A stretch of DNA of 64,000 bases from an uncultured Mediterranea sp. (GCF_902493215.1 NZ_CABUOL010000017.1:1-64000), one strand, 5' to 3'; positions 50,162 through 59,905 are shown, numbered from the stretch's first letter. Translations and numbers: made by a program. Notes: generated by a model not told the origin, from the letters alone.

Positions 50162-51566
50162 ATCCCCACAAAGAAGAGCCTCCGTAACTGAAGAAAGGCA
50201 AAGGGATGCCGATAACCGGAGTAAGCCCCAACACCATCCCCACATTGATAAACAGGTGGAAAAAGAAAATACCCATCACGCAATAACCGTACACACGCCC
50301 TGAAACGGTGGGTTGGCGTTCGGACAAAGCAATCAACCGTAGAATAAGGGCCATATAAAGCAGAAGTACAGTAACGGAACCAATAAAGCCTTCCTCTTCG
50401 CCCACAGTACAAAAAATAAAGTCAGTATCCTGCTCGGGTACGTATTTCAACTTGGTCTGCGTACCATTCAGGAAGCCTTTTCCCGTCAAACCACCCGAAC
50501 CGATGGCAATCTTCGACTGATTGACATTGTAACCCGCTCCGGCCAAATCTTCTTCCAAACCGAGCAACACCTTGATACGCACCTGCTGATGAGGTTCAAG
50601 CAGCTGGTCGAACACGTAACCGCACGAATAGAGAAAACCGACAGAAGCTATCAAAAATACGGCGACAAAACCATAGATACGTTTCCGTTCGCGAAGCAAC
50701 AGGTAGAACAACCAGCCCAAAGCCATCACGCAAAGTCCCCAAAGTACATACGACACATCAAAAGCCCAAAGCCAGGACGACACGGCACAAGCGAGCAGAA
50801 CGACTCCTGTACCGGCAAGGGTAACAGGCCACAAGGGCAGGCGATAGCCCACAGGCAGATAGACGCGCAGTAAAGCAGGTACAGAAGCCAGAATCATGCA
50901 CAGTACTGCAAACTCGCCTACCGAAGTAGTTTCGTGGAACATCCCGACATCAGCAAAACGGATACCCACTACAAAATAAACCACAGCACATACCCCTGCA
51001 AACAGAACTGCCCCCGGCATTCCCTCTCTGTAAAGCATCAGGGAAAACGACAGATAAACCAAAGCTGACCCCGTTTCCCGCTGCCCAATAATGAGCAGCA
51101 TGGGGCAAAAAATAAGGAAAGCAATGGTCAGCACACTGCGCCAGCGATGAAGAACGAAGCCATAGGCTCCCATGAACTTAGCCAAAGCAAGCGCCGTGGC
51201 AAACTTGGTAAACTCGGCCGGCTGAAGACTGACAGGCCCCAGGATGAGCCATGAACGCGATCCTTTCGTATCGGGTGCAATAAAGATAGTCACCAGCAAA
51301 AGTAGCAACAAGCCGGCATAGATAAGATAAGCAAAAGTATCGTAAAACATATCGTCGAGCAGCAGCAACATGGCTCCCAGGCCAAACGAACAGACAATCC
51401 ACACAAACTGCTTGCCCGCACGGGTACCAAAATCCAGAAAATCGCGATCGACATAGTCGTAACTCGCCCCACACACGCTGAACCAGCCTCCGATAACCAG
51501 CAACAGATAGAGAACTATCGTCACCCAATCCACCGTTTTCCAAATACTATCTCTCCTCGTTACCAT
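50100..51566 (-). CDS. rodA: Rod shape-determining protein RodA
   Basis: A 488-residue SEDS glycosyltransferase from the ATG at 51566 (MVTRRDSIWKTVDW). Ten or so membrane helices are visible, with SEDS features GSRSWLILGPVSLQPAEFTK, GSGGLTGKGFLNGTQTKLKYVPEQDTDFIFCTVGEEEGFIGS and a terminal PFFSYGGSSLWG. It polymerises glycan strands with PBP2 for cell elongation. It overlaps the upstream pbp2 gene by 20 bases (coupled translation) and its own end overlaps gldH on the other strand. It is last in the purH-independent mreB-mreC-mreD-mrdA-rodA unit. Confidence 0.96.
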   Translation of the reverse strand: MVTRRDSIWKTVDWVTIVLYLLLVIGGWFSVCGASYDYVDRDFLDFGTRAGKQFVWIVCSFGLGAMLLLLDDMFYDTFAYLIYAGLLLLLLVTIFIAPDTKGSRSWLILGPVSLQPAEFTKFATALALAKFMGAYGFVLHRWRSVLTIAFLIFCPMLLIIGQRETGSALVYLSFSLMLYREGMPGAVLFAGVCAVVYFVVGIRFADVGMFHETTSVGEFAVLCMILASVPALLRVYLPVGYRLPLWPVTLAGTGVVLLACAVSSWLWAFDVSYVLWGLCVMALGWLFYLLLRERKRIYGFVAVFLIASVGFLYSCGYVFDQLLEPHQQVRIKVLLGLEEDLAGAGYNVNQSKIAIGSGGLTGKGFLNGTQTKLKYVPEQDTDFIFCTVGEEEGFIGSVTVLLLYMALILRLIALSERQPTVSGRVYGYCVMGIFFFHLFINVGMVLGLTPVIGIPLPFFSYGGSSLWGFTILLFVFLRIDAARGHRMR

Positions 51567-53415
51567 AAAATACCACCCGTTTACTGAATTCTTCGGCCAG
51601 CACCTCGTTCTGTGGCGAGAGCTTGCCATGCAAATATTGGTCCATCATCAAGGCACCGATGGGTACGCCGTACGTAGCCCCCCATCCACCGTTCTCCACA
51701 TAAACCACAATGGCAATCTTGGGATCGTCCTTTGGAGCAAAACCCATAAAGACAGAATGGTCTTTTCCATGCGGATTCTGGGCAGTACCGGTCTTACCAC
51801 AAGCCTCGACGTCGGGCAGCAACGTTCCTACCATACGACAGGTACCGCTGCCCGTACTGCCCGTAACAGCCGCACGCATACCTTCCACAATGTCTTCGTA
51901 ATACTCGCGGTTGATACCTGTCGTACGCGCTTGCGTATAAAGGCTGTCCAACGGATTATCCTCTATCTCCTTTACTACATGAGGCGTAATGAAGTGACCG
52001 CGGTTTGCAATTGTCGCTCCTAAGTTGGCTATCTGCAAAGGAGTGGCCAGCACTTCTCCCTGACCGATAGAAATACTGATAATGGTCAACCCGTTCCATG
52101 AGCCCCGGTAGATACGATCATAATGCTGTGCATTGGGAATAAAGCCACGCAATTCGCCAGGGAGATCGACTCCCAACTTATATCCGAATCCTTGTGACAC
52201 CATGTAATCTTTCCACACCGTAAGGGCTTTCTGGGGCGATCCATACTTGCGGTCGCCAATCATCCGATACAATCCCCAACAGAAATAAGCGTTACACGAA
52301 GTGGCAACAGCAGGAATCAACGGTAATGGAGATGCATGTCCATGACATCCCACTTTCAGTCCCCGATGGATGAACCCATGCGAACAAGGGAAAGAAGTCT
52401 CCTTTTGAATGATACCCTCTTCGAGAAATATCAGTCCCTGCGTTGTCTTGAATGTAGAACCGGGAGGATAAGTTCCCATAATGGCACGGTTCAGCAAAGG
52501 CTTCTGACGGTCTTTCTCCAACATCAGATGATTCTTGCCCCGCTGACGCCCTATCATGATGTGCGGGTCAAAGTTGGGAGAAGACACCATGCAAAGGATT
52601 TCTCCAGTCTTCGGTTCAATGGCTACGATTGACCCGATCTTATTCTGCATCAACCGCTCGCCCAGCATCTGCAGATCTATATCAATACCCAGCTTCAGAT
52701 TTTTACCTGGCACGGAAGGACGGTCCAACTGCCCGTCCATATAATGCCCCTGTATACGTCCATGAGCATCGCGCAACAATACTTCTACCCCTTTCTCGCC
52801 TCGCAAGTATTTTTCGTACGAGCGTTCGACACCCTGCTTACCGATATAGTCACCGCGGATGTAATAGTCGTCTTTCTCGATATCGCTCATCGACACTTCG
52901 CCAATGTCGCCCAACACATGGGCTGCAGAGTTATAGGAATACTGACGGATGGTACGTCGTTGGATAGAAAAACCTGGAAACTTGAACAACTTCTCCTGAA
53001 AGATACCACACTCTTCAGCCGAAAGTTGCGTCATAAAAACCTGTGGCGTGTATTTGGAGTAGCCGGGATTTTTTCTGCGGTTTCGGATATCTTCCATCCG
53101 TTGCAGGAACTGTTCACGCGTGATACCCAAAGAACGGCAAAAGTCAAGTGTATCGAGCTGTTCCACTTCGCGCGGAACAAAAGTTATGTCATAGGCCGGC
53201 TGGTTGAAAACGAGTAACTTGCCATTACGGTCGTAAATGGCACCGCGTGAAGGATATTGTATTTTGTTCAGGAAAGCATTACTGTCGGCGTAGCGCTTAT
53301 ATTTGTCCGAGAGAATCTGAAGATCGAACAGACGGACAACATAAAGGAGGACTACCGCAACAACAATTGCCCCCAATACATATTTTCTGTTTTCAAATGT
53401 ATAATCTTTCGCCAT
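51547..53415 (-). CDS. mrdA: Penicillin-binding protein 2
   Basis: A 622-residue transpeptidase for elongation. One N-terminal membrane helix (about 12-29), a dimerisation/pedestal region, then the catalytic domain with SxxK in PPGSTFKTTQG, SxN in ATSCNAYF and KTG in CGKTGTAQN. These are the beta-lactam target motifs, all intact. The gene lies between mreD and rodA, as in the canonical rod operon. Confidence 0.96.
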   Translation of the reverse strand: MAKDYTFENRKYVLGAIVVAVVLLYVVRLFDLQILSDKYKRYADSNAFLNKIQYPSRGAIYDRNGKLLVFNQPAYDITFVPREVEQLDTLDFCRSLGITREQFLQRMEDIRNRRKNPGYSKYTPQVFMTQLSAEECGIFQEKLFKFPGFSIQRRTIRQYSYNSAAHVLGDIGEVSMSDIEKDDYYIRGDYIGKQGVERSYEKYLRGEKGVEVLLRDAHGRIQGHYMDGQLDRPSVPGKNLKLGIDIDLQMLGERLMQNKIGSIVAIEPKTGEILCMVSSPNFDPHIMIGRQRGKNHLMLEKDRQKPLLNRAIMGTYPPGSTFKTTQGLIFLEEGIIQKETSFPCSHGFIHRGLKVGCHGHASPLPLIPAVATSCNAYFCWGLYRMIGDRKYGSPQKALTVWKDYMVSQGFGYKLGVDLPGELRGFIPNAQHYDRIYRGSWNGLTIISISIGQGEVLATPLQIANLGATIANRGHFITPHVVKEIEDNPLDSLYTQARTTGINREYYEDIVEGMRAAVTGSTGSGTCRMVGTLLPDVEACGKTGTAQNPHGKDHSVFMGFAPKDDPKIAIVVYVENGGWGATYGVPIGALMMDQYLHGKLSPQNEVLAEEFSKRVVFYGNEER

Positions 53416-53459
53416 CAGCCAATCTTAATATATATTATGAGAAGCGTATGCCCACTTCC

Positions 53460-53966
53460 TTACTTCTCTTTCCGACCGAAAAGTTCCAGTACCCAAATAC
53501 AGCAGGTGGTGAGCAATGTGCTGGAAACAATACGCAACAACAAATCCAATGGATGGGTCAGAGAGAAGAATTCGAGCAAAAACAGAACTGCATGGTGTAC
53601 AAACACAGCAGAGACAACATATTTGAGAAATACGCCCACTCCCATTGTATGCATGGAAAGCACAAGCGTTTCCTGTACATCGCGAGGTACAAACAACCTC
53701 AACAACGAAGGACGCAGGAAAGCAACCAATACCGAAGCGGCTGCATTCATCCCCGGCGTGTCGGAAAAGATGTCAACCAACAGGCCGATAGCAAAAGCCC
53801 ACAACATCAGCACAGAAGGCTTGACATCGTTTTCAAACTTCAGAATAAGAACTACATAAAGAAAAGGCGTGGCGTAACCTGCAATATGAAAGTTGTTCAG
53901 AACTAACCCCTGCAACAACACCAGCAGAGCCAGCCATACTGCCTTATATAAATAGCTTATTGCCAT
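53460..53966 (-). CDS. mreD: Rod shape-determining protein MreD
   Basis: A 168-residue inner membrane protein with five or six helices (for example LVLLQGLVLNNFHIAGYATPFLYV near 17-40). Weak sequence signature, but length, topology, the PFLYVVLIL segment and position between mreC and mrdA make the call firm. It links MreC to the elongasome. Confidence 0.93.
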   Translation of the reverse strand: MAISYLYKAVWLALLVLLQGLVLNNFHIAGYATPFLYVVLILKFENDVKPSVLMLWAFAIGLLVDIFSDTPGMNAAASVLVAFLRPSLLRLFVPRDVQETLVLSMHTMGVGVFLKYVVSAVFVHHAVLFLLEFFSLTHPLDLLLRIVSSTLLTTCCIWVLELFGRKEK

Positions 53967-53998
53967 GCGTAAACATTCACTGTTCGTTCAACCAACAA

Positions 53999-54841
53999 TC
54001 ATCTCTCATCCATCTGTTCCAATGCTTTCTGTTCATCTTGTCCGCTACGTGCCAGAATGCGGACCGACCCCAACTTGCCAAAATCAGTGGCCAGCTTCAC
54101 CTTGAGCAGATAAGAAAGGCCGTCGTTTGAATCGGCCATATCATCCACCGTACCCACCATCAATCCCTGAGGAAAGACAGACGAGAACCCGCTGGTAACC
54201 ACCGTATCGCCCAAACTGAATTCAGCATGACGAGGCAGGTCTTTCAGATAAGCATAACAAGGATCATCCCCCTCCCACTTCAGATAACCGAAATAATCGC
54301 TCCCCTGAATCTTGCAGCTGACACTGGACTTACTGTTGAGCAAAGGGATGACCAACGAATAACGGGGCGATGTCCGATATACAATACCTACCACGCCGGC
54401 AGCCCCTACCACACCCATATCGGGACGGACACCTGCTGCACTCCCCTTGTCGAGGGTTATGTAGTTGTCCGCCAGATTCAGGCTGTTCTTTATCACATGC
54501 GCCTTGAAAGTCCAATAACCGCCCGGCAGAGGTTTGCCCCCCACCTTGGACGTCAGTGTGTCTCCTGTTTCCTCGGCAAGCGCCTTCTCAAGAAAGGCTA
54601 CCCGCTGCTCCAGCCAGATGTTGCGGTCAAGCAAATCTTCGTTGGCATCCTTCAGATGGAAATAAGACGTGACGACACCTGCTGCATCGTAGACCATCCC
54701 CGCCACATAATTGGCTGACGAAAAGAAAATACTCTGCTGATAGCGCGCAGTCCGCCCGACAAGCACCAGGCAGAAAGCCTCGAGCAGCAGGAAGAGAAAC
54801 CAATGGCTATACTTCAACAGAAAGTTAAGGAGGTCGCGCAC
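53999..54841 (-). CDS. mreC: Rod shape-determining protein MreC
   Basis: A 280-residue bitopic protein: one membrane helix (about 12-27), a coiled coil (about 60-95) and a beta-barrel-rich periplasmic domain (NYITLDKGSAAGVRPDMGVV and GFSSVFPQGLMVGTV are typical). Translation starts with GTG at 54841; no in-frame ATG is better. It scaffolds MreB and PBP2. Confidence 0.95.
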   Translation of the reverse strand: MRDLLNFLLKYSHWFLFLLLEAFCLVLVGRTARYQQSIFFSSANYVAGMVYDAAGVVTSYFHLKDANEDLLDRNIWLEQRVAFLEKALAEETGDTLTSKVGGKPLPGGYWTFKAHVIKNSLNLADNYITLDKGSAAGVRPDMGVVGAAGVVGIVYRTSPRYSLVIPLLNSKSSVSCKIQGSDYFGYLKWEGDDPCYAYLKDLPRHAEFSLGDTVVTSGFSSVFPQGLMVGTVDDMADSNDGLSYLLKVKLATDFGKLGSVRILARSGQDEQKALEQMDER

Positions 54842-54868
54842 GATGATTAAGCGGTTAGCGGTTAATGA

Positions 54869-55891
54869 TTAACGCATCAGGAACGAGAAACGGTCTACAT
54901 TCTTCAACGCAATGCCTGTGCCCTTGGCAACGGCGTGCAGAGGATCTTCGGCAATGTGGAAAGGAATGTTGATCTTGTCCGTCAGACGCTTGTCGAGTCC
55001 GCGAAGCAAAGCGCCTCCACCAGCCAGATAGATACCGTTGTGTACGATATCGGCATACAGCTCGGGCGGTGTATTTTCAAGCGCACTGAGGATAGCCGTC
55101 TCAATCTTCGAGATGGATTTCTCAAGGCAGTGCGCCACTTCCTGATAGCATACGGGCACTTCCATAGGCAGAGCCGTGATACGGTTCGGGCCATGTACGA
55201 TATAGTCTTCAGGGGCATCGTCACCCAAGTCGGTGAGGGCGGCTCCCACATGTATCTTGATGCGCTCGGCCATACGTTCACTGACCTTCACGTTGTGCTG
55301 GCGGCTCATGTACTCCTGAATATCGGCCGTGAGGTCGTCGCCCGCAATACGGATGGAGTTGTTTGATACAATACCTCCCAACGAGATAACGGCGATTTCG
55401 GTCGAACCGCCACCTATATCCACAATCATGTTGCCTTCGGGCGCTTCCACGTCGATGCCGATACCGATAGCGGCAGCCATGGGTTCGAAGATGAGGTAAA
55501 CGTCACGTCCGCCGGCATGCTCGGCCGAGTCGCGCACGGCACGGAGCTCCACTTCGGTACTGCCCGAAGGCACACCGATGACCATGCGGAGCGAAGGCGA
55601 AAAGAGACGGTGACGGGTATTCACCATCTTGATAAGTCCGCGTATCATCTGCTCGCAGGCGTAGAAGTCGGCGATAACGCCGTCGCGCAGGGGGCGGATG
55701 GTGCGGATGTTCTCATGCGTCTTCTCGTGCATGAGCTTGGCTTTCTCGCCCACGGCAATCATCTTGTCCGTACGGCGGTCGAGGGCCACAACCGAAGGTT
55801 CGTCCACCACAATCTTACCGTTGGAGGTAATGATGGTGTTGGCCGTGCCCAGGTCCATGGCTATTTCTTGGGTAAAAGAGAATAATCCCAT
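54869..55891 (-). CDS. mreB: Rod shape-determining protein MreB
   Basis: A 340-residue bacterial actin. DLGTANTIITSNGKIVVDEPSVVALD is the phosphate 1 loop, followed by VIGVPSGSTEVELRAV, NMIVDIGGGSTEIAVISLGGI and a C-terminal YLAGGGALLRGLDKRL adenosine loop. It forms membrane-bound filaments that orient wall synthesis. It is the first mre gene and is separated from purH by a palindromic element. Confidence 0.97.
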   Translation of the reverse strand: MGLFSFTQEIAMDLGTANTIITSNGKIVVDEPSVVALDRRTDKMIAVGEKAKLMHEKTHENIRTIRPLRDGVIADFYACEQMIRGLIKMVNTRHRLFSPSLRMVIGVPSGSTEVELRAVRDSAEHAGGRDVYLIFEPMAAAIGIGIDVEAPEGNMIVDIGGGSTEIAVISLGGIVSNNSIRIAGDDLTADIQEYMSRQHNVKVSERMAERIKIHVGAALTDLGDDAPEDYIVHGPNRITALPMEVPVCYQEVAHCLEKSISKIETAILSALENTPPELYADIVHNGIYLAGGGALLRGLDKRLTDKINIPFHIAEDPLHAVAKGTGIALKNVDRFSFLMR

Positions 55892-55996
55892 TTTTTATAG
55901 TGATTAATGGTTAGTGGTTAGTGGTTAACGGCAAGCGGCAAGCAGTTATCCGAAAAAGGATGCTAACCGCTCACCGTTAACCGCTTACCACTTTTT
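55892..55996. repeat. Palindromic GGTTAACGG-type intergenic element
   Basis: Left arm AGTGGTTAGTGGTTAACGG and right arm CCGTTAACCGCTTACCACT are imperfect inverted copies; the loop contains a small hairpin ATCC-GAAAAA-GGAT. A T8 run follows the right arm on the + strand. A shorter related unit, GCGGTTAGCGGTTAA, lies between mreC and mreB at 54850-54866. It may alter the purH to mreB read-through. Confidence 0.82.
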
Positions 55997-55997
55997 T

Positions 55998-57524
55998 TTA
56001 GTGCTTGAAGTGACGAAAACCTGTCGTTACCATGGCGATGCCATGCTCGTTGCAGTAGTCAAAGCTCAGCTGGTCCTTGATGCTTCCGCCCGGCTGGATG
56101 ACGGCAGTGATGCCTTCGTTGCCCGCAATCTCCACGCAATCGGGGAAGGGGAAGAAGGCGTCGCTGGCCATTACGGCTCCGTGCAGGTCGAAACCGAAGC
56201 TCTTGGCCTTCTCGATGGCCTGCTTCAGCGCATCCACACGGCTTGTCTGACCTACGCCGCTGGCCAGCAGCTGGTGTCCTTTGGCCAAGACGATGGCGTT
56301 CGATTTGGAGTTCTTCACAATCTTGTTGGCGAAGAGCATATCGTCGATTTCCTGTGCGGTAGGAGCCTTGACGGTCACTACTTTCAAGCCTTCGGGAGTC
56401 TCAACCTTGAGGTCGCGGTCCTGTACCAATACGCCGTTCAGCAACGAACGGAACTGCTTCGTGGGCAGTGCACCCTGCTTGCGGGCCAGGATGATGCGGT
56501 TTTTCTTCTGACCCAGAATTTCGAGGGCGTCCACGTCATAGTCGGGAGCGATGATGACTTCGAAGAAGATTTTCGTGATTTCCTCGGCAGCAGCCTTGTC
56601 GATGACGGCGTTCGTGATGAGCACGCCTCCGAAAGCTGATACGGGGTCGCCTGCCAGGGCGTCCTTCCAAGCCTCGAGCACCGTCGGACGGGTAGCCAAA
56701 CCACAGGCGTTGTTGTGCTTCAGGATGGCGAACGTCGTGTCGTTTCCGAATTCGTTGATGAGGTCAACGGCCGCATTGATGTCCAGCAGGTTGTTGTAGG
56801 AGATTTCCTTGCCGTGGATCTGGTCGAACATCTCGTCCAGATTGCCGTAGAAATATCCTTTCTGATGGGGGTTCTCACCATAACGCAGGGTCTTCTGGTT
56901 GTTGGCCGAGTAGCGGAAAGCGCTTCCTTCGCCACCGTCGAAGTAGTTGAAGATGGCCGAGTCGTAGTGTGACGAAACGGCGAAAGCTTCCTTGGCAAAC
57001 CAGCGGCGCTCTTCAATCGAAGTCATGGCACCATGCTCCATCAGGATGTCGCGCAGGGGCTGGTACTGTGCCTGCGAAGCTACGATGACCACGTCCTTGT
57101 AGTTCTTGGCAGCGGCACGGATGAGCGAGATGCCACCTATGTCGATTTTCTCGATAATGTCGGCTTCGGGTGCTCCGCTGGCTACGGTTGCCTCAAACGG
57201 ATAGAGGTCTACGATGACGAGGTCTATTTCGGGGATTTCATATTTTTCAATCTGTTGCCGGTCCTGCTCCATGTCGCGGCGGCACAGAATGCCTCCGAAC
57301 ACTTTCGGGTGGAGCGTCTTCACGCGGCCGCCCAGGATGGACGGATAGGTGGTCAGTTCTTCCACCGCACGGCAGGGATAACCCAGTCCTTCGATGAACT
57401 GGCGTGTGCCGCCTGTCGAGAGGAATTCCACACCTTCTTCGTGCAGTTTGGTGATGATTTCGTCCAAACCGTCTTTATGGTAAACGGATACCAATGCTGT
57501 TTTGATTCTCTTTGCTTCCGTCAT
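55998..57524 (-). CDS. purH: Bifunctional AICAR formyltransferase / IMP cyclohydrolase
   Basis: A 508-residue enzyme of the last two purine steps. N-terminal IMP cyclohydrolase: ALVSVYHKDGL, STGGTRQFIEGLGYP, GRVKTLHPKVFGGIL. C-terminal formyltransferase: LRYGENPHQKGYFYG, KHNNACGLAT, DPVSAFGGV and SDAFFPFPD. Both halves are intact. It lies upstream of mreB with a palindromic element between, so co-transcription is uncertain. Confidence 0.97.
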   Translation of the reverse strand: MTEAKRIKTALVSVYHKDGLDEIITKLHEEGVEFLSTGGTRQFIEGLGYPCRAVEELTTYPSILGGRVKTLHPKVFGGILCRRDMEQDRQQIEKYEIPEIDLVIVDLYPFEATVASGAPEADIIEKIDIGGISLIRAAAKNYKDVVIVASQAQYQPLRDILMEHGAMTSIEERRWFAKEAFAVSSHYDSAIFNYFDGGEGSAFRYSANNQKTLRYGENPHQKGYFYGNLDEMFDQIHGKEISYNNLLDINAAVDLINEFGNDTTFAILKHNNACGLATRPTVLEAWKDALAGDPVSAFGGVLITNAVIDKAAAEEITKIFFEVIIAPDYDVDALEILGQKKNRIILARKQGALPTKQFRSLLNGVLVQDRDLKVETPEGLKVVTVKAPTAQEIDDMLFANKIVKNSKSNAIVLAKGHQLLASGVGQTSRVDALKQAIEKAKSFGFDLHGAVMASDAFFPFPDCVEIAGNEGITAVIQPGGSIKDQLSFDYCNEHGIAMVTTGFRHFKH

Positions 57525-57565
57525 GACTATATGGTTTTTAAGCGTATATGTATATAATAACCCCG

Positions 57566-57573
57566 CAAAGTTA
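57566..57573 (-). promoter_or_regulatory. -7 box of purH
   Basis: Reverse strand TAACTTTG, an exact TAnnTTTG match about 42 bases before the ATG at 57524. Confidence 0.5.
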
Positions 57574-57682
57574 CAAATTTTGTTGGTTTACCCATATACA
57601 CCTTGGCAAGAAATTCACCATAATTAAAAGAATGAGAGGTTTACGTCTTTATCCGCCCCAGCCGCCCCTTGTGGAGAAAGCA

Positions 57683-57770
57683 GTGTTTTCTTCCTCGAAA
57701 AGCAATGTTTTCCACCTCGGAAAACGATGCTTTTCTGTTCGACAAGAAATGCCCGACCTTCCACAACGAG
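57683..57770. repeat. 22-bp tandem array of GTTTTCC...GGAAAAC dyads (site 5)
   Basis: Units start at 57683, 57705, 57727 and 57749, exactly 22 bp apart. The first three read (A/G)TGTTTTC-n5/6-GAAAA with decay along the array; the second is a perfect 7-bp stem GTTTTCC-ACCTC-GGAAAAC. The fourth unit is part of a terminator-like hairpin. Confidence 0.85.
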
Positions 57771-57785
57771 AAAGTCGGGCATTTT
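57747..57785. terminator. Hairpin terminator after the M13 peptidase gene
   Basis: Arms AAATGCCCGACCTT and AAAGTCGGGCATTTT pair with a single mismatch around a 10-base loop. On the reverse strand it lies 50 bases past the peptidase stop at 57835; on the + strand it is followed by TTTTC. Confidence 0.75.
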
Positions 57786-57834
57786 CAAAAGTTTTCCTGC
57801 CGACACGCCATGCGCCTCGGCGATGAAAGAGATT

Positions 57835-59871
57835 TTACCAGATGGACACGCGTTCGGCGGCGGGGATGAACATCGGATCCTTGTCAGTGATGCCGAAGGC
57901 GTCATACCAGGCGGCGATGTGGGGCAGAGCGCCGTTCACACGCCATTCGCCCAGCGAGTGTACGTCAATCTTCGTCAGCTGAAGTACAGCTTCAGGACGG
58001 ATGTTGTTGGCCCATACGCCTGCATAAGCCAGGAAGAAACGCTGTTCGGGCGTAAAGCCGTCTTTCACTTCGAGCGGAGCACCAGCCGTAGCGTTCTTGA
58101 AGGCCTGGAAGGCAACTTGCAAGCCGCCATGGTCGGCGATGTTCTCGCCCAGCGTCATCTTACCGTTGGCATGCACACCAGGAGCCACCTCGATGCTGTC
58201 AAAGAAAGCTACCATCACGTTGGCGCGTTCTTCGAACTTCTTGGCGTCTTCTTCCGTCCACCAGTCTTTCAGGTTACCGTCCTTGTCGTACTGGCGGCCC
58301 TGGTCGTCGAATCCGTGCGTCATTTCGTGACCGATTACCACACCGATGGCTCCGTAGTTGAAGGCATCGTCCGCGTTCATATCGAAGAAAGGCGGTTGCA
58401 GGATGGCGGCAGGGAAGCAGATTTCGTTGGTTGTCGGGTTGTAGTAGGCGTTCACCGTCTGGGGAGTCATCAGCCACTCGTCCTTGTCAACAGGCTTGCC
58501 GGCCTTGGTCACCATTTCGGCATGTCCCCACAGGTTGGCACGTTCGATGTTTGCCCAATAAGAATCATCCTTGATTTCCAGTGCGCTATAATCTTTCCAT
58601 TTGTCAGGATAGCCAATCTTTACGTGGAAGGTAGAGAGCTTCTCCAAAGCCTTCACCTTGGTAGAGTCGCCCATCCATTCGAGGGCCTGGATACGTTCGC
58701 CCAAGGCCGTCTGCAAGTTCTTCACAAGGCCCACCATACGTTCTTTGGCGGCGGCAGGGAAGTATTTCTCCACATACATCTGACCTACAGCTTCGCCCAG
58801 CATGGAGCTAACCACACTTACGGCCGTCTTCCAGCGGGGCTGCATCTCTTGTGCACCCGACATCGTACGGCTATAGAAGTCGAAGTTCTGCTCCTTCATG
58901 GCGTCGTTCAGATAGCTGGCGGCGGCGTCAATCAGCTTCCATTGCAGATAGAGTTTCTGCTGGTCGAGGGGCAGGGTGTCGATAATCTTGACCGATGCCT
59001 CGAGCGAAGCGGGCTGGCCGATGATAATTTCGTTCACATTGTTCAGATCGAGTCCTTTCAGATAGGCATCCCAGTCGAAAGTGGCGTATTGCTTCTTGAT
59101 GTCGTCCATCGCCATCTTGTTGTAGTTGGCATGCGGATCGCGCAGCTCTACACGCGAACGGAAGGCCTTGGCCAGACGAGTTTCCACGTCCATCACGGCC
59201 TTCATACCCTGCTCGGCGGTAGCGGCGTCGAAGCCGGCCAGCTGATACATTTTCTTTACATGCTCCTTGAAGGCCTCGCGAATCTTCACGGTAGCCTCAT
59301 CGTCAAGCAGATAATAGTCGCGGTCGCCCATGCTCAGGCCGTATTGGGCCATCTGCACGGCGTTCATGTTGCTGTTCATCTCGTCGGCACCTACATAGAT
59401 GGCGAGATAGGCGGCGATACCTTTCTTGTACATTTCGGCCAGCAACGGGTAAAGCTCTTTCTTGTCCTTCAGAGCGGCAATCTGGTCGAGTTCGGCCTTG
59501 ATGGGAGCTACGCCTTCCTGGTTCAGCTTGACGCTGTCCATCGCAATCTTATACATGTCGCCCACCTTCTGTGCGACAGAGCCTGCCTCGTGTTGCGTAG
59601 CGGCCAGTTCTTCGATAAGGCCCTGAATCTGCTTGCGGTTGTTTTCGGCCAAAACGGTGAACGAGCCATACTGAGAATACTCGTCGGTCAGCGGATTGTT
59701 TTTGATCCAACCACCGCAGGCATAGCGGTAGAAGTCCGTACCCGGCAGGTTGGTTGTGTCCAGGTTGGCAAGGTCGATGCCGGCGGTCAGAGCCGTCTGC
59801 TGCTTGCCAGTGTTGCAGGATGCCAATGCCAGGCAGAGGGCTGCAACGGGGAAATAATACTTCAAATTCAT
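57835..59871 (-). CDS. M13 family (neprilysin-like) zinc metallopeptidase, lipoprotein
   Basis: A 678-residue exported protease from the ATG at 59871; a GTG at 59877 is also possible. The leader ends LALASC, a lipobox. The catalytic HExxH is in VIGHEMTHGFDDQGRQYD, ENIADHGG carries the third zinc ligand, and NAYYNPTTNEICFPAAILQPPFF precedes them, all M13 hallmarks (PepO-like). It probably trims oligopeptides in the periplasm or on the surface. It follows the ABC-F gene by 34 bases on the same strand. Confidence 0.95.
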   Translation of the reverse strand: MNLKYYFPVAALCLALASCNTGKQQTALTAGIDLANLDTTNLPGTDFYRYACGGWIKNNPLTDEYSQYGSFTVLAENNRKQIQGLIEELAATQHEAGSVAQKVGDMYKIAMDSVKLNQEGVAPIKAELDQIAALKDKKELYPLLAEMYKKGIAAYLAIYVGADEMNSNMNAVQMAQYGLSMGDRDYYLLDDEATVKIREAFKEHVKKMYQLAGFDAATAEQGMKAVMDVETRLAKAFRSRVELRDPHANYNKMAMDDIKKQYATFDWDAYLKGLDLNNVNEIIIGQPASLEASVKIIDTLPLDQQKLYLQWKLIDAAASYLNDAMKEQNFDFYSRTMSGAQEMQPRWKTAVSVVSSMLGEAVGQMYVEKYFPAAAKERMVGLVKNLQTALGERIQALEWMGDSTKVKALEKLSTFHVKIGYPDKWKDYSALEIKDDSYWANIERANLWGHAEMVTKAGKPVDKDEWLMTPQTVNAYYNPTTNEICFPAAILQPPFFDMNADDAFNYGAIGVVIGHEMTHGFDDQGRQYDKDGNLKDWWTEEDAKKFEERANVMVAFFDSIEVAPGVHANGKMTLGENIADHGGLQVAFQAFKNATAGAPLEVKDGFTPEQRFFLAYAGVWANNIRPEAVLQLTKIDVHSLGEWRVNGALPHIAAWYDAFGITDKDPMFIPAAERVSIW

Positions 59872-59905
59872 AATCACAATTGTTTAAAGGTTTACATTTT
59901 CTTGC

